Below the pieces are notes generated by a model, which searched no databases, was not told where the DNA came from, and worked only from the letters and a program-made list of their open reading frames with translations. Positions 35,493-43,699 of a DNA stretch of 44,047 nt are shown here, in pieces. The translations under genes were made by a program, and so were the position numbers. Position 1 is the first letter of the stretch. Each line of letters opens with the position of its first letter. The DNA comes from Shewanella sairae (GTDB lineage: Bacteria; Pseudomonadota; Gammaproteobacteria; Enterobacterales; Shewanellaceae): positions 1 through 44,047 of the forward strand of contig NZ_JAKILT010000048.1 in the NCBI RefSeq assembly GCF_023283535.1, read 5' to 3'.

Positions 35493-38400
35493 TCAGCCAA
35501 CAGCTAGCTTAGCTGTGTCATGCCACATATATGCAGGCATAGCTTGTTTTAGCTTCCATGTAATATTCATTGGTTGAGAGCCTTCATACTTAACAAAGTC
35601 TACTGGTCCAAAATTGACAAATCCCATGGTTTTCCCATATTCATCTTTAGCTTGTTCTCTAACAAATAAGATGAACGTCTTGTTGTTTTCTTGCTGCGTT
35701 ATATAGCCTAATCCTCTACCTGAGGTTGGCTTGGCACTGTTCTGGGTTTGCCAATGAAATAGCGTGGGGCTGATCGCGTAGTCATGGTACATGGTTGTTG
35801 CTGAAAACTGCTTTTCGCATTTATCTAAGGTAACAAACAGCAGTTCAGTATTGGCACCTGCAATATTAAGTACACCTTCTCTACTGGATGATTTCTTATC
35901 AAATGTACTATCACCAAACGCGACCAATATGTGTTCTTTGGGATAACGTACATGCATCTTTAACGGAGAGCCATCCACCACAATATTACCTACGGCAGGC
36001 ATCTTAAATTCTTGTGTGGCTAAGCGTTCAATAAGCAGTGAAATAACGTCATTAAGCTCGTCTTGTAGTTTCTTATGTTTTAGCGCAAGTAAACTCTGCT
36101 CAATGGTATCAAATCCGGCTTGCTTACCCGTTTTATCCCAAAAGTCATAATGACACATGGTTGAGAAAACTGGACGGTGTTGTTCTGCATCAGACCCTAC
36201 AGCAGCTTGAGTGGTCACTGATAAGTTGTTTCCATATAATGCTTTGATAAACCGCAAATAAGAGATAGAAGTGCAGCTTAATAAGCGATTGTTGATTGCA
36301 CGATAGTAAGCGGCATAAATGTCTAGTTCGTTCTGCTGTATTTCTTCACCGCGGCTTGTTTCTACAAGTGCTCGCCAACCACCAAACTTACCTACTTTTA
36401 CTTTATAGATATCCTCTAATGACAAGTCAGGATAGATATGCAGAAAGTTTGCTAGCGTAAGAGGTAAATCTGTCACGTTAGGGTAGCTTGAAATTAAGCC
36501 AAGCAGTCTGTTTTTGTTTAAGGTTGCTAGCGATATGTTCCTTAAGATCATTTGCTGCGTTTTTTCTTGAAGTTCTATTCGGCAGCCCAAAGGTAAATGT
36601 GGAAACCCTTGTTTGATCTCCTTTGAAATAGATTGGTTGGTTTTGCCGATAAGCGCTCTAAACTTATGCGAAAAGTCATACTCAGGACGAGAGTTACCAA
36701 CGAAATCAATGACGGTACAGCACTCTTTATCTTTAGTCAGTCGTAAGCCACGACCTAATTGTTGAAGAAAGATAGTCAGACTTTCTGTTGGTCTTAAAAA
36801 CAGTAATGTGTCTAGCTCCGGAATATCGACACCTTCGTTGAATATATCAACCACAAACAACACGTTAATTTCTTTTGATTTCAAACGTTGCAGCTGAATG
36901 TCTCGTTCTTTTGAATTGTCACTGGTGAGTACGCCGCAAGGGATATTGCTTAAAGTGAACTTTTGCGCCATGAATTTAGCGTGATCTTTACTTACGCAAA
37001 ACGCCAATGCGCGCATCTGCGATATGTCTGTAATGATCTCTTCTAAGCTTTGCAGTATTCGCAAGACTCTTTGGTCATTGTGTGTGTAGAGTTTAGTTAG
37101 TTCGGCGACATCATAACGGCCTTTTGCCCATGAAACCTTTGTGAGATCGGTGTCATCATCAATTGCGAAGTATTGGAACGGTGATAAATGACGTTGATTA
37201 ATAGCTTCTGGTAACCTGATTTCAGCTGCAATGACATTACAAAAGTCTTTAAGAATATCAGCGCCATCATGGCGTTCTGGTGTGGCTGTTAAACCGAGTA
37301 AAACTTGTGGCGTAAAGTGTTTTAGAATAGCTCGATAACTGTTTGCTGCAACGTGATGGACTTCATCGATAACAATGTAATCAAAGTACCCTTCGGTTAA
37401 TTGAATCGTCGCTAGCTGATTGTTTAAGCTTTGGATAGATGCAAACAACTGATTAAACCTTTGTGGTTTATTTTGTCCTACGAGCAATTCGCCAAATTGG
37501 TTGTTTTTTAACACACCGCGATATGCACTTCTCGCTTGTTTTAAGATTTCCTCTCTATGCGCTAAAAATAAAAACTTAGCCTCAGGATTCTCTGCATAAA
37601 ATTCAGCGAAATCAAATGCTGAGATAATCGTTTTGCCTGTGCCTGTCGCTGCAACGACAAGGTTTCGATACCTACCGTGTAGCTCACGTTCTACTTTTAG
37701 TTTGTCTAAAATAGCTCGCTGATGTGAGTGAGGTTTTATATCAAAATAAAAGCTTTGTGCGGATGTATCGTAAGTGCCTCTGGCTTCTTGCAAGGCGTTA
37801 ACTAAGCGCTCTTTGCTTTGGGTTTTACCATCAAAATATTCAAAATCTGGTGACTCCCAGTAGGTTTCAAATGTACTGAGAGATTTTTCAATAATATGCG
37901 GGATCTCTTGCGATGTGATCTTTAAGTTCCACTCTAGCCCACTAGTTAAGGCAGAGTGTGACAGGTTAGATGAACCGATATAACCAGTATGAAAGCTCGA
38001 GTTACGCATAAATAAATAGGATTTTGCGTGTAAGCGTTCTCTATTGGTGTTGTAGCTCAGTTTCACTTGCGTATTTGGCAAAGCTGCCAAAAACTCAACA
38101 GCTTTGGCATCTGTCGCGCCCATATAGGAGGTGGTGATAATCTTTAGCTGTTTACCGCTGCGAGTAAATTCTTCAAGTTCTTTTTTAAAGATCCTGATCC
38201 CAGCCCATTTGATAAATGAGACTAGCCAATAGATCTTATCAGATGACTGGATTTCACGTTTAATCTCAGTTTCAAGAGATACGCCTGCATTACTTCCGCA
38301 AAATAACTCGCTCTGAGTGAGTCCTGTTAGCGGCATAACGCCTTCAATATACTTTGGGAAATCTGAGGATATTGGGTTTTGCTTGTCGAGCAATGCAGTC

Positions 38401-38693
38401 AGGATCTTGCCTTGGCTATCAATCAGATTTTCGGTGATGAGCTCACTATCTGCAATGTTAGCACTAAGCCATTCGATGACTTTATTGGCTAAACTTATTT
38501 GCTCAAAAACACGGTTATCGCTACTAGGTACTGAGTCTATCGCTATTTCGATAATTCGAGTTAAAAAGCGAGAGAGCCAAGAGGCGGCTTCACCATTCTC
38601 TAATGAACGTTCGCCAACATAGAAAGCTTTTCGATCTAATTTCTGCTCGACTAACTGAGTTATCAGTTGCTCGTATACGCCGGTTTGATTCAT
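35493..38693 (-). CDS. PLD-nuclease/SF2-helicase/DUF3427 protein
   Basis: This is 1066 aa in three parts. A phospholipase-D-like domain (about 140-280) has a single HxK motif at His222-Lys224 and GSSNLS at 240-245, so a dimer would be needed for a full active site. A superfamily 2 helicase core (about 315-660) has Walker A ATGTGKT (349-355), DEVH (443-446), TATPERHDG and the QLGRGLRL motif VI. A C-terminal DUF3427 region begins near 720. Such proteins recur in accessory regions and may be stand-alone defence enzymes that translocate on and cut foreign DNA; function is unproven. Low-GC composition and isolation from neighbours fit acquisition. Confidence 0.85.
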   Translation of the reverse strand: MNQTGVYEQLITQLVEQKLDRKAFYVGERSLENGEAASWLSRFLTRIIEIAIDSVPSSDNRVFEQISLANKVIEWLSANIADSELITENLIDSQGKILTALLDKQNPISSDFPKYIEGVMPLTGLTQSELFCGSNAGVSLETEIKREIQSSDKIYWLVSFIKWAGIRIFKKELEEFTRSGKQLKIITTSYMGATDAKAVEFLAALPNTQVKLSYNTNRERLHAKSYLFMRNSSFHTGYIGSSNLSHSALTSGLEWNLKITSQEIPHIIEKSLSTFETYWESPDFEYFDGKTQSKERLVNALQEARGTYDTSAQSFYFDIKPHSHQRAILDKLKVERELHGRYRNLVVAATGTGKTIISAFDFAEFYAENPEAKFLFLAHREEILKQARSAYRGVLKNNQFGELLVGQNKPQRFNQLFASIQSLNNQLATIQLTEGYFDYIVIDEVHHVAANSYRAILKHFTPQVLLGLTATPERHDGADILKDFCNVIAAEIRLPEAINQRHLSPFQYFAIDDDTDLTKVSWAKGRYDVAELTKLYTHNDQRVLRILQSLEEIITDISQMRALAFCVSKDHAKFMAQKFTLSNIPCGVLTSDNSKERDIQLQRLKSKEINVLFVVDIFNEGVDIPELDTLLFLRPTESLTIFLQQLGRGLRLTKDKECCTVIDFVGNSRPEYDFSHKFRALIGKTNQSISKEIKQGFPHLPLGCRIELQEKTQQMILRNISLATLNKNRLLGLISSYPNVTDLPLTLANFLHIYPDLSLEDIYKVKVGKFGGWRALVETSRGEEIQQNELDIYAAYYRAINNRLLSCTSISYLRFIKALYGNNLSVTTQAAVGSDAEQHRPVFSTMCHYDFWDKTGKQAGFDTIEQSLLALKHKKLQDELNDVISLLIERLATQEFKMPAVGNIVVDGSPLKMHVRYPKEHILVAFGDSTFDKKSSSREGVLNIAGANTELLFVTLDKCEKQFSATTMYHDYAISPTLFHWQTQNSAKPTSGRGLGYITQQENNKTFILFVREQAKDEYGKTMGFVNFGPVDFVKYEGSQPMNITWKLKQAMPAYMWHDTAKLAVG

Positions 38694-38810
38694 TAAAAGT
38701 GCTTTGATTATTTGAAGTTAGCTAAGAATAACTGAATTGATTAATAGAAATAAGTAGTGACGTTAAAACTAATCACCTGAACTTAAAATACTGATCCACA
38801 GCCAATTAAA

Positions 38811-38831
38811 AGCCCAGCATTTAGCTGGGCT
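38811..38831 (-). terminator. Terminator of the duplicated yicC end
   Basis: AGCCCAGC / GCTGGGCT with a 5-nt loop and TTTAATT on the minus strand. It is a copy of the terminator after intact yicC (41008-41030), so the duplication includes the downstream terminator. Confidence 0.75.
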
Positions 38832-38885
38832 CTACTAATATATTACTGCTTGTTTTTCAAAGCGACTTATCCAAACGCAGAAAGC

Positions 38886-39153
38886 TTATTCCACGTTCTG
38901 GATCTGTTCGCGCATTTGCTCGATAAGTAATTTTAAGCTCTACCGCTGCTGCAGTGACTTCGGCACTGATTGACTTAGACGCTAGGGTGTTTGACTCACG
39001 GTTAAACTCTTGCATCATAAAGTCTAGACGGCGACCTTGTGCGCCACCTTTCTTAAGAATGCGGCGCGTTTCTGCGACGTGAGCGTCAAGACGATCCATC
39101 TCTTCGGCAACGTCCATCTTCTGCGCTAGCAGAACAATCTCTTGCTCTATACG
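38886..39153 (-). pseudogene. Duplicated 3' end of yicC, frameshifted
   Basis: About 89 codons match the last part of intact yicC (from RMEQE-like to the end). An extra A in a run near 38929-38933 shifts the frame: without it the end would read KLLIEQMREQIQNVE and stop at 38886, as in YicC. With it the frame runs on to 38857. The DNA differs from intact yicC at scattered sites except for an identical block at 38966-39060. It has no start region, so it is a remnant left by recombination, not a gene. Confidence 0.88.
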
Positions 39154-39193
39154 AAAAGCCTAGTAATAAACCTAAACTCAATTACATTATGAG

Positions 39194-39337
39194 TACACGC
39201 TATAGCGTGTAGTTAGTGGTTTAACGCTTATAGCGTGTAAAACTAGATTTAATGCTTATAGCGTGTGAAACCTTATTTAACGGTTGCAGCGTGTGAAACT
39301 TGATTTACCTGCTTTAGCGTGTAAAGTAGAGTTAAGG
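39194..39337. promoter_or_regulatory. 28-bp-pitch operator array before hipB
   Basis: A perfect 18-bp palindrome TACACGCTATAGCGTGTA (39194-39211) is followed by four more copies of the half-site AGCGTGTRAA, each exactly 28 bp on (units at 39198, 39226, 39254, 39282, 39310). Several carry degenerate left arms (TTAACGC, TTTAACG, TTTACC) that restore a weak palindrome. It ends 21 bp before the hipB start and is the likely site of autorepression by HipB or HipBA. The promoter must lie in or beside it. Confidence 0.7.
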
Positions 39338-39358
39338 TTAACTCTACAGGTAGTGTTC

Positions 39359-39640
39359 ATGAAGGTGACAAACTCAAAGCAGCTTAGCGCATATCTTAAA
39401 GATGCACGGCTGAATATGAAGCTCTCGCAAAGCAAGGTAGCTAGTAAAGTTGGCATTCGTCAGGATACCGTTTCAAGCTTTGAGCAGAACCCAGACTCGA
39501 CCAAGCTAGAGACGCTGTTTAAAATTCTGTCAGCACTTAATCTAGAGTTGGATATAAAGGTTAGAAATTCAGAACTCGCGGAACGCCTGAACGATGATAA
39601 AAGCACTGCCCCCGAGCAAGAGTGGAAGGAGGAGTGGTAA
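39359..39640 (+). CDS. hipB: HipB-like antitoxin, Xre-family repressor
   Basis: This 93-aa protein has an HTH_3 domain at about 8-65 (LSQSKVASKVGIRQDTVSSFEQ) and a short acidic, Trp-ending tail (EWKEEW) of the sort that blocks HipA. The ATG at 39359 is chosen because the upstream alternative at 39284 lies inside the operator repeats. The stop overlaps the hipA start as TAATG. It should bind the operator array and hold the kinase inactive. Confidence 0.92.
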   Translation: MKVTNSKQLSAYLKDARLNMKLSQSKVASKVGIRQDTVSSFEQNPDSTKLETLFKILSALNLELDIKVRNSELAERLNDDKSTAPEQEWKEEW

Positions 39641-40953
39641 TGGCTGTTCTTGATGTTTATATGAATGGCTATTTGGTTGGGCAATTGACTAAGTCGACTA
39701 CTGGTTCTCATTTGTTCAAGTACACCCGTCAGTGGCTTGATACTTCAGGAAGTCGACCTATTTCACTGTCTATGCCATTGCGTTCGAAAGTGTATAAAGG
39801 TGACGAAGTTTATAACTTCTTTGATAATTTATTGCCAGATAACATGGAGGTGAGAAACAGGATTGTAGCTCGCCATAATGCGCAATCGACTCAAGCGTTC
39901 GATCTACTCGCTAAAGTCGGCCAAGACAGTGTTGGAGCATTGCAGTTAGTACCCCATGAACAGCCCCCCTTTGAGGTTAAAAAGATTGAAGCTAAGCCTT
40001 TATCTGATGAGGCATTGGAAAAGGTGCTTAAGGGCTATCAGTCAGATATCCCGCTTGGCATGTTAGCCGATGAGGATGATTTTCGGATCTCAATTGCGGG
40101 AGCTCAAGAGAAGACGGCTTTACTTAATTTAGATGGCCGATGGCAGCTTCCAATTAAAGCGACACCGACTACACATATCATTAAGTTGCCTATTGGTGAG
40201 ATACAGAGCCATTCATTTACTATTGATATGGCTGATAGCGTTGAAAACGAATACCTGTGCATGATGATTGTGAGTGAGTTTGGCTTAGATGTGCCGCATT
40301 GCTCAATAATTAAGGTGGGTGATATTAAGGCGCTGGCAGTCGCACGTTTTGATCGTAAATTATCTAGTGATAGCCAATGGATTATGCGATTGCCACAAGA
40401 GGACTTTTGCCAGACATTAAATATTCCATCGGCTAAAAAGTATGAAAGTCATGGTGGCCCTGATATTGAGCACATCATGCCTTATTTATTGGGCTCTATG
40501 AACTCAGAAGCAGACAGGTATAACTTTATGAAATCGCAAGTGCTGTTCTGGCTTTTAGCGGCGACAGACGGGCATGCTAAGAACTTCTCACTCTTCATTG
40601 AGGCCGGTGGCGGGTATCGACTTACTCCCTTTTACGACATTATATCCATGTATCCAGTTATTGGTGGTAAGGGCCTAAATATTCGTGATGCTAAGCTTGC
40701 GATGGGACTTAAAGCGACTAAAGGCAAGAAGTATCAAATAGCCCAGATTTTCCCAAGACACTTTATGCAAACTGCAAAGGCTATTGGGTTTGATACCCAG
40801 ACTATGACTGCCATTTTACGAGAGGTTGCTGATTCAGTCGATGATGTGATTATGAGGGTAAAGGCTCAGCTGCCGGGTGACTTTCCTGTACATATAAGAG
40901 ATTCGATTCTCGATGGTTTAAAGGATAGAGCAAAACGACTGACGGCTGAGTAA
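39640..40953 (+). CDS. hipA: HipA-like serine/threonine kinase toxin
   Basis: This 437-aa kinase has the features of HipA: the regulatory-loop Ser at 151 in RISIAGAQEKTALL, the catalytic Asp310 in ATDGHAKNFS, and metal-binding Asp333 in TPFYDIIS. These match E. coli Ser150, Asp309 and Asp332 with an offset of one. HipA phosphorylates glutamyl-tRNA synthetase and can trigger growth arrest; the substrate here is inferred. Preferred start 39640 has an AAGGAGG site about 8 nt upstream and overlaps the hipB stop by 1 bp. The full-length gene suggests a working toxin. Confidence 0.93.
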   Translation: MAVLDVYMNGYLVGQLTKSTTGSHLFKYTRQWLDTSGSRPISLSMPLRSKVYKGDEVYNFFDNLLPDNMEVRNRIVARHNAQSTQAFDLLAKVGQDSVGALQLVPHEQPPFEVKKIEAKPLSDEALEKVLKGYQSDIPLGMLADEDDFRISIAGAQEKTALLNLDGRWQLPIKATPTTHIIKLPIGEIQSHSFTIDMADSVENEYLCMMIVSEFGLDVPHCSIIKVGDIKALAVARFDRKLSSDSQWIMRLPQEDFCQTLNIPSAKKYESHGGPDIEHIMPYLLGSMNSEADRYNFMKSQVLFWLLAATDGHAKNFSLFIEAGGGYRLTPFYDIISMYPVIGGKGLNIRDAKLAMGLKATKGKKYQIAQIFPRHFMQTAKAIGFDTQTMTAILREVADSVDDVIMRVKAQLPGDFPVHIRDSILDGLKDRAKRLTAE

Positions 40954-41007
40954 TTAGGAGTTAAGGTTCCAGTCAAAGAGCTTAATTCTCTCGAAAAAGG
41001 CAAACAA

Positions 41008-41030
41008 AAGCCCAGCGATAAACTGGGCTT
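41008..41030 (-). terminator. Rho-independent terminator after yicC
   Basis: AAGCCCAG / CTGGGCTT with a 7-nt loop is followed on the minus strand by TTGTTTG. It lies 29 bp past the yicC stop. Confidence 0.8.
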
Positions 41031-41058
41031 AAAAGCACTAATTTGAATCGATAGAGAC

Positions 41059-41922
41059 TTACTCTACGTTCTGAATTTGCTCACGCATTTGCTCAATCAA
41101 TACTTTAAGTTCTACCGCTGCTGCAGTGACGTCGTTGCTGATTGACTTAGACGCTAGGGTGTTTGACTCACGGTTAAACTCTTGCATCATAAAGTCTAGA
41201 CGGCGACCTTGTGCGCCACCTTTCTTAAGAATACGGCGTGTTTCTGCTACGTGGGCGTCAAGACGGTCCATCTCTTCGGCAACATCCATCTTCTGCGCTA
41301 GCAATACCATCTCTTGCTCCATACGAGCAGGGTCAAGTTCACCGGTGATTTCAGCTAAACGGTTAGTTAGCTTGTCACGCTGCCATTGCATAACGGTTGG
41401 CATGTGGCCACGTACAACTGCTACTTGCTCAACGATTTGGTCTAAGCGAGTTTGTAGCATGGTGTTGATTGCGTCACCTTCACGGCCACGGGCTTCGATA
41501 AACTGATCGATTGCCGCATCAAAAGCCACTAACAACTCTTTACCTAGTGCGTCCATGTCTTGCTCTGAGCCTGACATCACACCTGGCCAGCGTAGTACGT
41601 CAACCACGTTTAGCTCGCCTTGGCCCGCTTCGTTCTTCACCCAGTTAGCGGCATTGATAATTTGCTTAGCTAGATCTTGGTTTAGCTGTAGCTCGCTATC
41701 GCTCTTTTCGTTTAGGTCATAGCGAAGGTTTACTTCGATTTTACCGCGGTTTAAGCGTTTACGTAGACGATCTCTAAGAACAGGCTCCAAGCTGCGGAAA
41801 TGTTCTGGTAGGCGCAAGTAAGTTTCTAGGTAGCGCTGGTTAACTGAACGGATTTCCCATGAGGCGGTGCCCCAATCTGCTTTGTGCTCAATGCGAGCGT
41901 AGGCTGTCATGCTTTGGATCAT
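41059..41922 (-). CDS. yicC: YicC family endoribonuclease
   Basis: This is 287 aa from MIQSMTAYAR, the same length as E. coli YicC. The conserved start SMTAYAR, the middle LRRGKIEVNLRY-like stretch (LNRGKIEVNLRYDL) and the C-terminal FMMQEFNREANTL-type region (FMMQEFNRESNTLASKS) are present. YicC-like proteins are reported as RNases acting on sRNA and mRNA. The longer frame to 42012 adds 30 residues without support. The 3' end is the place of the duplication described at 38886-39153. Confidence 0.93.
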   Translation of the reverse strand: MIQSMTAYARIEHKADWGTASWEIRSVNQRYLETYLRLPEHFRSLEPVLRDRLRKRLNRGKIEVNLRYDLNEKSDSELQLNQDLAKQIINAANWVKNEAGQGELNVVDVLRWPGVMSGSEQDMDALGKELLVAFDAAIDQFIEARGREGDAINTMLQTRLDQIVEQVAVVRGHMPTVMQWQRDKLTNRLAEITGELDPARMEQEMVLLAQKMDVAEEMDRLDAHVAETRRILKKGGAQGRRLDFMMQEFNRESNTLASKSISNDVTAAAVELKVLIEQMREQIQNVE

Positions 41923-42145
41923 TGATGATTTCCAGTGTGATTCGTCTAAGTGAATTGTGATTATATACCCAAACAAATTTAAGGTGCAGGCTTTAGTGGT
42001 AAATTTGCTCATGCAGGCGTGATAACAAGGCGCTGTTGTCGGCTTTTATTCATAGATTGCGGTTATTGCGAGCTTATGCGCAAAATCAGAAGGCTGTTTT
42101 CTGCTGAGTTTACGGATTCAGATAGCATAGTGGCGCACATGTCCC

Positions 42146-42151
42146 TATAAT
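42146..42151 (+). promoter_or_regulatory. Candidate -10 box of the rph-pyrE operon
   Basis: A consensus TATAAT lies 44 bp before the rph ATG, giving a leader of about 37 nt. The -35 region 17 bp upstream (TAGCAT) is weak. Confidence 0.42.
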
Positions 42152-42194
42152 ATGCAGCCAAATTACCCCATGCCCTTAAATACAGGAATTCATC

Positions 42195-42908
42195 ATGCGC
42201 CCAAGCAACAGAACTCCAGCACAGTCTCGCCCTGTGACTATTACTCGCCAGTTTACTGCTCATGCCGAAGGTTCGGTTTTAGTAGAATTTGGTGACACCA
42301 AAGTACTGTGTACCGCTAGTTTTGAAGAAGGCGTACCGCGTTTCCTTAAAGGCCAAGGCCAAGGTTGGGTAACTGCTGAATATGGCATGCTGCCACGTTC
42401 TACTCATAGCCGTATGCAGCGTGAAGCCGCTCGCGGTAAGCAGTCTGGTCGTACTCAAGAAATCCAACGTCTAATTGGCCGTTCACTACGTGCTGCTGTA
42501 GACATGAAGCTACTAGGCGAAAACACTATCGTTATCGACTGTGACGTGATCCAAGCGGACGGTGGTACTCGTACTGCTGCGATTACTGGCGCATGTGTTG
42601 CGTTAGTTGACGCGCTTAACTGGGCTCGTGGTAAAGGCATCTTGAAGACTAACCCGCTTAAGTTCCTGATTGCTGCGGTAAGTGTTGGTATTTATAAAGG
42701 CGAGCCAATCTGCGATTTAGAATATATCGAAGACAGCGCTGCTGAAACTGACATGAACGTGGTAATGACTGAGACCGGTAAGATCATTGAGATCCAAGGT
42801 ACTGCAGAAGGTGAACCATTTAGCCACGAAGAGCTATTGAGCCTACTTGATTTGGCTAAGCACGGTATTCGCGAAATCGTTGATATCCAGAAAGCTTCGT
42901 TAAGCTAA
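42195..42908 (+). CDS. rph: Ribonuclease PH
   Basis: This 237-aa protein has full family length. Start RPSNRTPAQSRPVTITR, then CTASFEEGVPRFLKGQGQGW and the core IDCDVIQADGGTRTAAITGA are typical. It trims tRNA 3' ends by phosphorolysis. It reads divergently from yicC, and pyrE follows after the attenuator-like terminator. Confidence 0.98.
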   Translation: MRPSNRTPAQSRPVTITRQFTAHAEGSVLVEFGDTKVLCTASFEEGVPRFLKGQGQGWVTAEYGMLPRSTHSRMQREAARGKQSGRTQEIQRLIGRSLRAAVDMKLLGENTIVIDCDVIQADGGTRTAAITGACVALVDALNWARGKGILKTNPLKFLIAAVSVGIYKGEPICDLEYIEDSAAETDMNVVMTETGKIIEIQGTAEGEPFSHEELLSLLDLAKHGIREIVDIQKASLS

Positions 42909-42913
42909 TCATC

Positions 42914-42948
42914 GTTTTTGTTATTAGGGCCCTACGGGGTCCTTTTTG
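42914..42948 (+). terminator. Intrinsic terminator between rph and pyrE, likely UTP-sensing attenuator
   Basis: A U-rich run (CGTTTTTGTTATTA) just after the rph stop leads to a 7-bp stem (AGGGCCC / GGGGTCCT with one G-U pair) closed by C-TACG-G, then TTTTT. In E. coli rph-pyrE, UTP level controls read-through at such a site by coupling rph translation to transcription; the same layout is seen here. Confidence 0.75.
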
Positions 42949-43017
42949 TAAGTAAAGAAAACCAAATAATATTAAATAATACGCAAAGTATTACCCCTAC
43001 ATTTTTAAGGAGAGATT

Positions 43018-43659
43018 GTGAAAGCCTATCAACGTGAGTTTATTGAATTTGCCCTAGAACGTCAGGTACTTCGATTTGGCGAATTTACGTTAAAGTCAGG
43101 CCGCACTAGCCCTTATTTCTTTAACGCTGGCCTATTTAATACGGGTCGTGACTTAGCGCGTCTAGGTCGTTTTTATGCTGCGGCGCTAGTTGACTCAGGT
43201 ATTGAGTATGACTTGCTATTTGGCCCTGCATACAAAGGTATTCCAATCGCAACCACTACTGCGGTAGCACTGTGCGATCACCACGATATCGACATGCCTT
43301 ACTGCTTTAACCGTAAAGAGAAGAAAGATCACGGTGAAGGTGGCAGCTTGGTGGGTAGCGAGCTGCAAGGCCGCGTAATGTTGGTTGATGATGTGATCAC
43401 AGCCGGTACCGCGATTCGTGAATCTATGGAAATCATTGAAGCGCATAAAGCAGCATTGGCTGGTGTGTTGATTGCACTAGACCGCCAAGAGAAGGGCAAG
43501 GGCGAGCTTTCTGCGATTCAAGAAGTTGAGCGCGACTTTGGCTGTGACATCGTGTCTATCATCAAGCTTGAAGACTTGATTAACTACTTGTCTGAAAAGT
43601 CAGGTATGGAAGCAGAGCTTGCAACGGTAAGCGCTTATCGCGACCGATACGGGATTTAA
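43018..43659 (+). CDS. pyrE: Orotate phosphoribosyltransferase
   Basis: This 213-aa protein has the PRPP-binding motif VMLVDDVITAGTA and the flexible-loop region YCFNRKEKKDHGEGG. It converts orotate and PRPP to OMP in pyrimidine synthesis. The start is GTG with AAGGAGAG 4 to 5 nt upstream. Confidence 0.97.
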   Translation: MKAYQREFIEFALERQVLRFGEFTLKSGRTSPYFFNAGLFNTGRDLARLGRFYAAALVDSGIEYDLLFGPAYKGIPIATTTAVALCDHHDIDMPYCFNRKEKKDHGEGGSLVGSELQGRVMLVDDVITAGTAIRESMEIIEAHKAALAGVLIALDRQEKGKGELSAIQEVERDFGCDIVSIIKLEDLINYLSEKSGMEAELATVSAYRDRYGI

Positions 43660-43699
43660 GCTTTTAAGTCCTAGATTCTAGGTAAAGCATCTTAACCTT

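Noticed and set aside
35493..38693. Type I or III restriction subunit
   Set aside because: No methyltransferase or specificity gene is adjacent, and the PLD N-terminus with DUF3427 C-terminus is a different architecture.
38857..39117. A separate 86-aa gene
   Set aside because: It is an in-frame piece of duplicated yicC 3' end with a frameshifted tail and no ribosome site.
39198..39337. Iterons of a plasmid or phage origin
   Set aside because: The repeats end right before hipB, include an operator-like palindrome, and there is no replication initiator gene nearby.
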